From: Cranoglanis bouderius
Lineage: Eukaryota; Chordata; Actinopteri; Siluriformes; Cranoglanididae
Length of the DNA: 64,000 nucleotides
Assembly (NCBI GenBank): GCA_023630585.1
Contig: CM042565.1
Location: 7,499,513-7,563,512, forward strand
Reading direction: 5' to 3'
Made by a program: the position numbers and the translations under genes. Below are positions 63,233 through 64,000 of the stretch, piece after piece (position 1 is the stretch's first letter; the number at the start of each line of letters is the position of its first letter). A model generated the notes under the pieces. It did not search any database, was not told where the DNA came from, and was given only the letters and a program-made list of their open reading frames with translations.

Positions 63233-64000
63233 CAGTATCTCACAAAAGTGAGTACATCCCTCACATTTTTGTAAATATTTTATTATATACAACACTGACG
63301 AAATGACACTTTGCTACAATGTAAAGTAGTGAGTGTACAGCTTGTATAACAGTGTAAATTTGTTGTCCCCTCAAAATAACTCAACACACAGCCATTAATG
63401 TTTAAACCACTGGCAACAAAAGTGAGTACACCCCTAAGTGAAAATGTCCAAATTGGGCCCAATTAGCCATTTTCTCTCCCCGGTTTAATGTGACTCGTTA
63501 GTGTTACAAGGTCTCAGGTGTGAATGGGGAGCAGGTGTGTTAAATTTGGTGTTATCGCTCTCACACTGTCTCATACTGGTCACTGGACGTTCAACATGGC
63601 ACCTCATGGCAAAGAACTCTCTGAGGATCTGAAAAAAAGAATTGTTGCTCTACATAAAGATGGCCTAGGCTATAAGAAGATTGCCAACACCCTGAAACTG
63701 AGCTGCAGCACGGTGGGCAAGACCATACAGTGGTTTAACAGGACAGGTTCCACTCAGAACAGGCCTCGCCATGGTCGACCAAAGAAGTTGAGTGCACGTG
63801 CTCAGCATCATATCCAGAGGTTGGCTTTGCAGAATAGACGTATGAGTGCTGCCAGCATTGCTGCAGAGGTTGAAGGGGTGGGGGATCAGCCTGTCAGTGC
63901 TCAGACCATACGCCGCACACTGCATCAAATTGGTCTGCATGGCTGTCGTCCCAGAAGGAAGCCTCTTCTAAAGATGATGCACAAGAAAGCCCACAAACAG
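63233..64000 (+). mobile_element. Tc1 element, right end beyond the window
   Basis: Starts CAGTATCTCACAAAAGTGAG after TA at 63231-63232; a second copy of the 19000 family, nearly identical by eye, with a small deletion at about 63290 (the CTTTTCATGGGA block is missing from the left arm). In the med22 intron. Confidence 0.88.
63596..64000 (+). CDS. Tc1-like transposase, N-terminal 135 residues (runs off the window)
   Basis: The ATG at 63596 opens a frame with no stop to the window end: MAPHGKELSEDLKKRIVALH, HTH (YKKIANTLKLSCSTVGKTIQ), GRPKKLSARAQHHIQRL, then LHQIGLHGCRPRRKPL and MMHKKAHKQ. All of the DNA-binding half is present and uninterrupted. The copy at 19374 is frameshifted further on, beyond this point, so whether this one is intact depends on sequence to the right. 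Confidence 0.85.
   Translation, partial: MAPHGKELSEDLKKRIVALHKDGLGYKKIANTLKLSCSTVGKTIQWFNRTGSTQNRPRHGRPKKLSARAQHHIQRLALQNRRMSAASIAAEVEGVGDQPVSAQTIRRTLHQIGLHGCRPRRKPLLKMMHKKAHKQ

Overview
This window is nuclear DNA from a vertebrate, almost certainly a teleost fish. It carries multi-exon genes with GT/AG introns whose products match vertebrate proteins along their length. It is packed with Tc1/mariner elements of many families (one Sleeping Beauty-like), hAT-type elements with 8-bp target duplications, tRNA-headed SINEs and long AT/CA microsatellites. The species cannot be read from the sequence; the repeat mix would suit a catfish-like or other non-model teleost.

Genes from left to right: prkaa1 (AMPK alpha-1; minus strand; first two coding exons, the rest runs off the left edge); a decayed second copy of the last four kyat1 exons (12-15.5 kb, minus); kyat1 (kynurenine aminotransferase 1 / cysteine-S-conjugate beta-lyase; minus; 13 coding exons, complete); surf6 (nucleolar protein; minus; 4 coding exons, complete); surf1 (cytochrome c oxidase assembly; plus; 9 exons, complete); rpl7a (= surf3; minus; 8 exons, complete; hosts five box C/D snoRNAs in its introns); and med22 (= surf5; plus; first coding exon). 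The right half is therefore the fish Surfeit locus. surf6/surf1 and rpl7a/med22 are head-to-head pairs 564 and 423 bp apart, so each probably shares a bidirectional promoter. surf1 and rpl7a are tail-to-tail, as in mammals.

Most remaining sequence is transposon-derived and often nested: an LTR-type miniature element inside a Tc1 copy (7.7-10.1 kb), Tc1 inside Tc1 (18.5-20.8 and 34.9-36.9 kb), a hAT-type MITE inside a Tc1 next to a kyat1 splice site (24.5-25.6 kb), and a short Tc1 derivative inside another Tc1 (38.8-40.4 kb). Several insertions can be placed to the base by their target-site duplications. Only the transposase at 39-1004 looks full length; a second, at 63596, is open up to the window edge.

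The observations most worth checking are the tandem duplication of the kyat1 3' exons with a lost splice acceptor, the dual mitochondrial/cytosolic start of kyat1 with an overlapping uORF, the duplicated snoRNAs in rpl7a that have each kept a different set of rRNA guides, and the small LTR elements with internal GC-rich minisatellites. I found no CRISPR array, no prokaryotic-type operon and no wholly unfamiliar protein-coding system.
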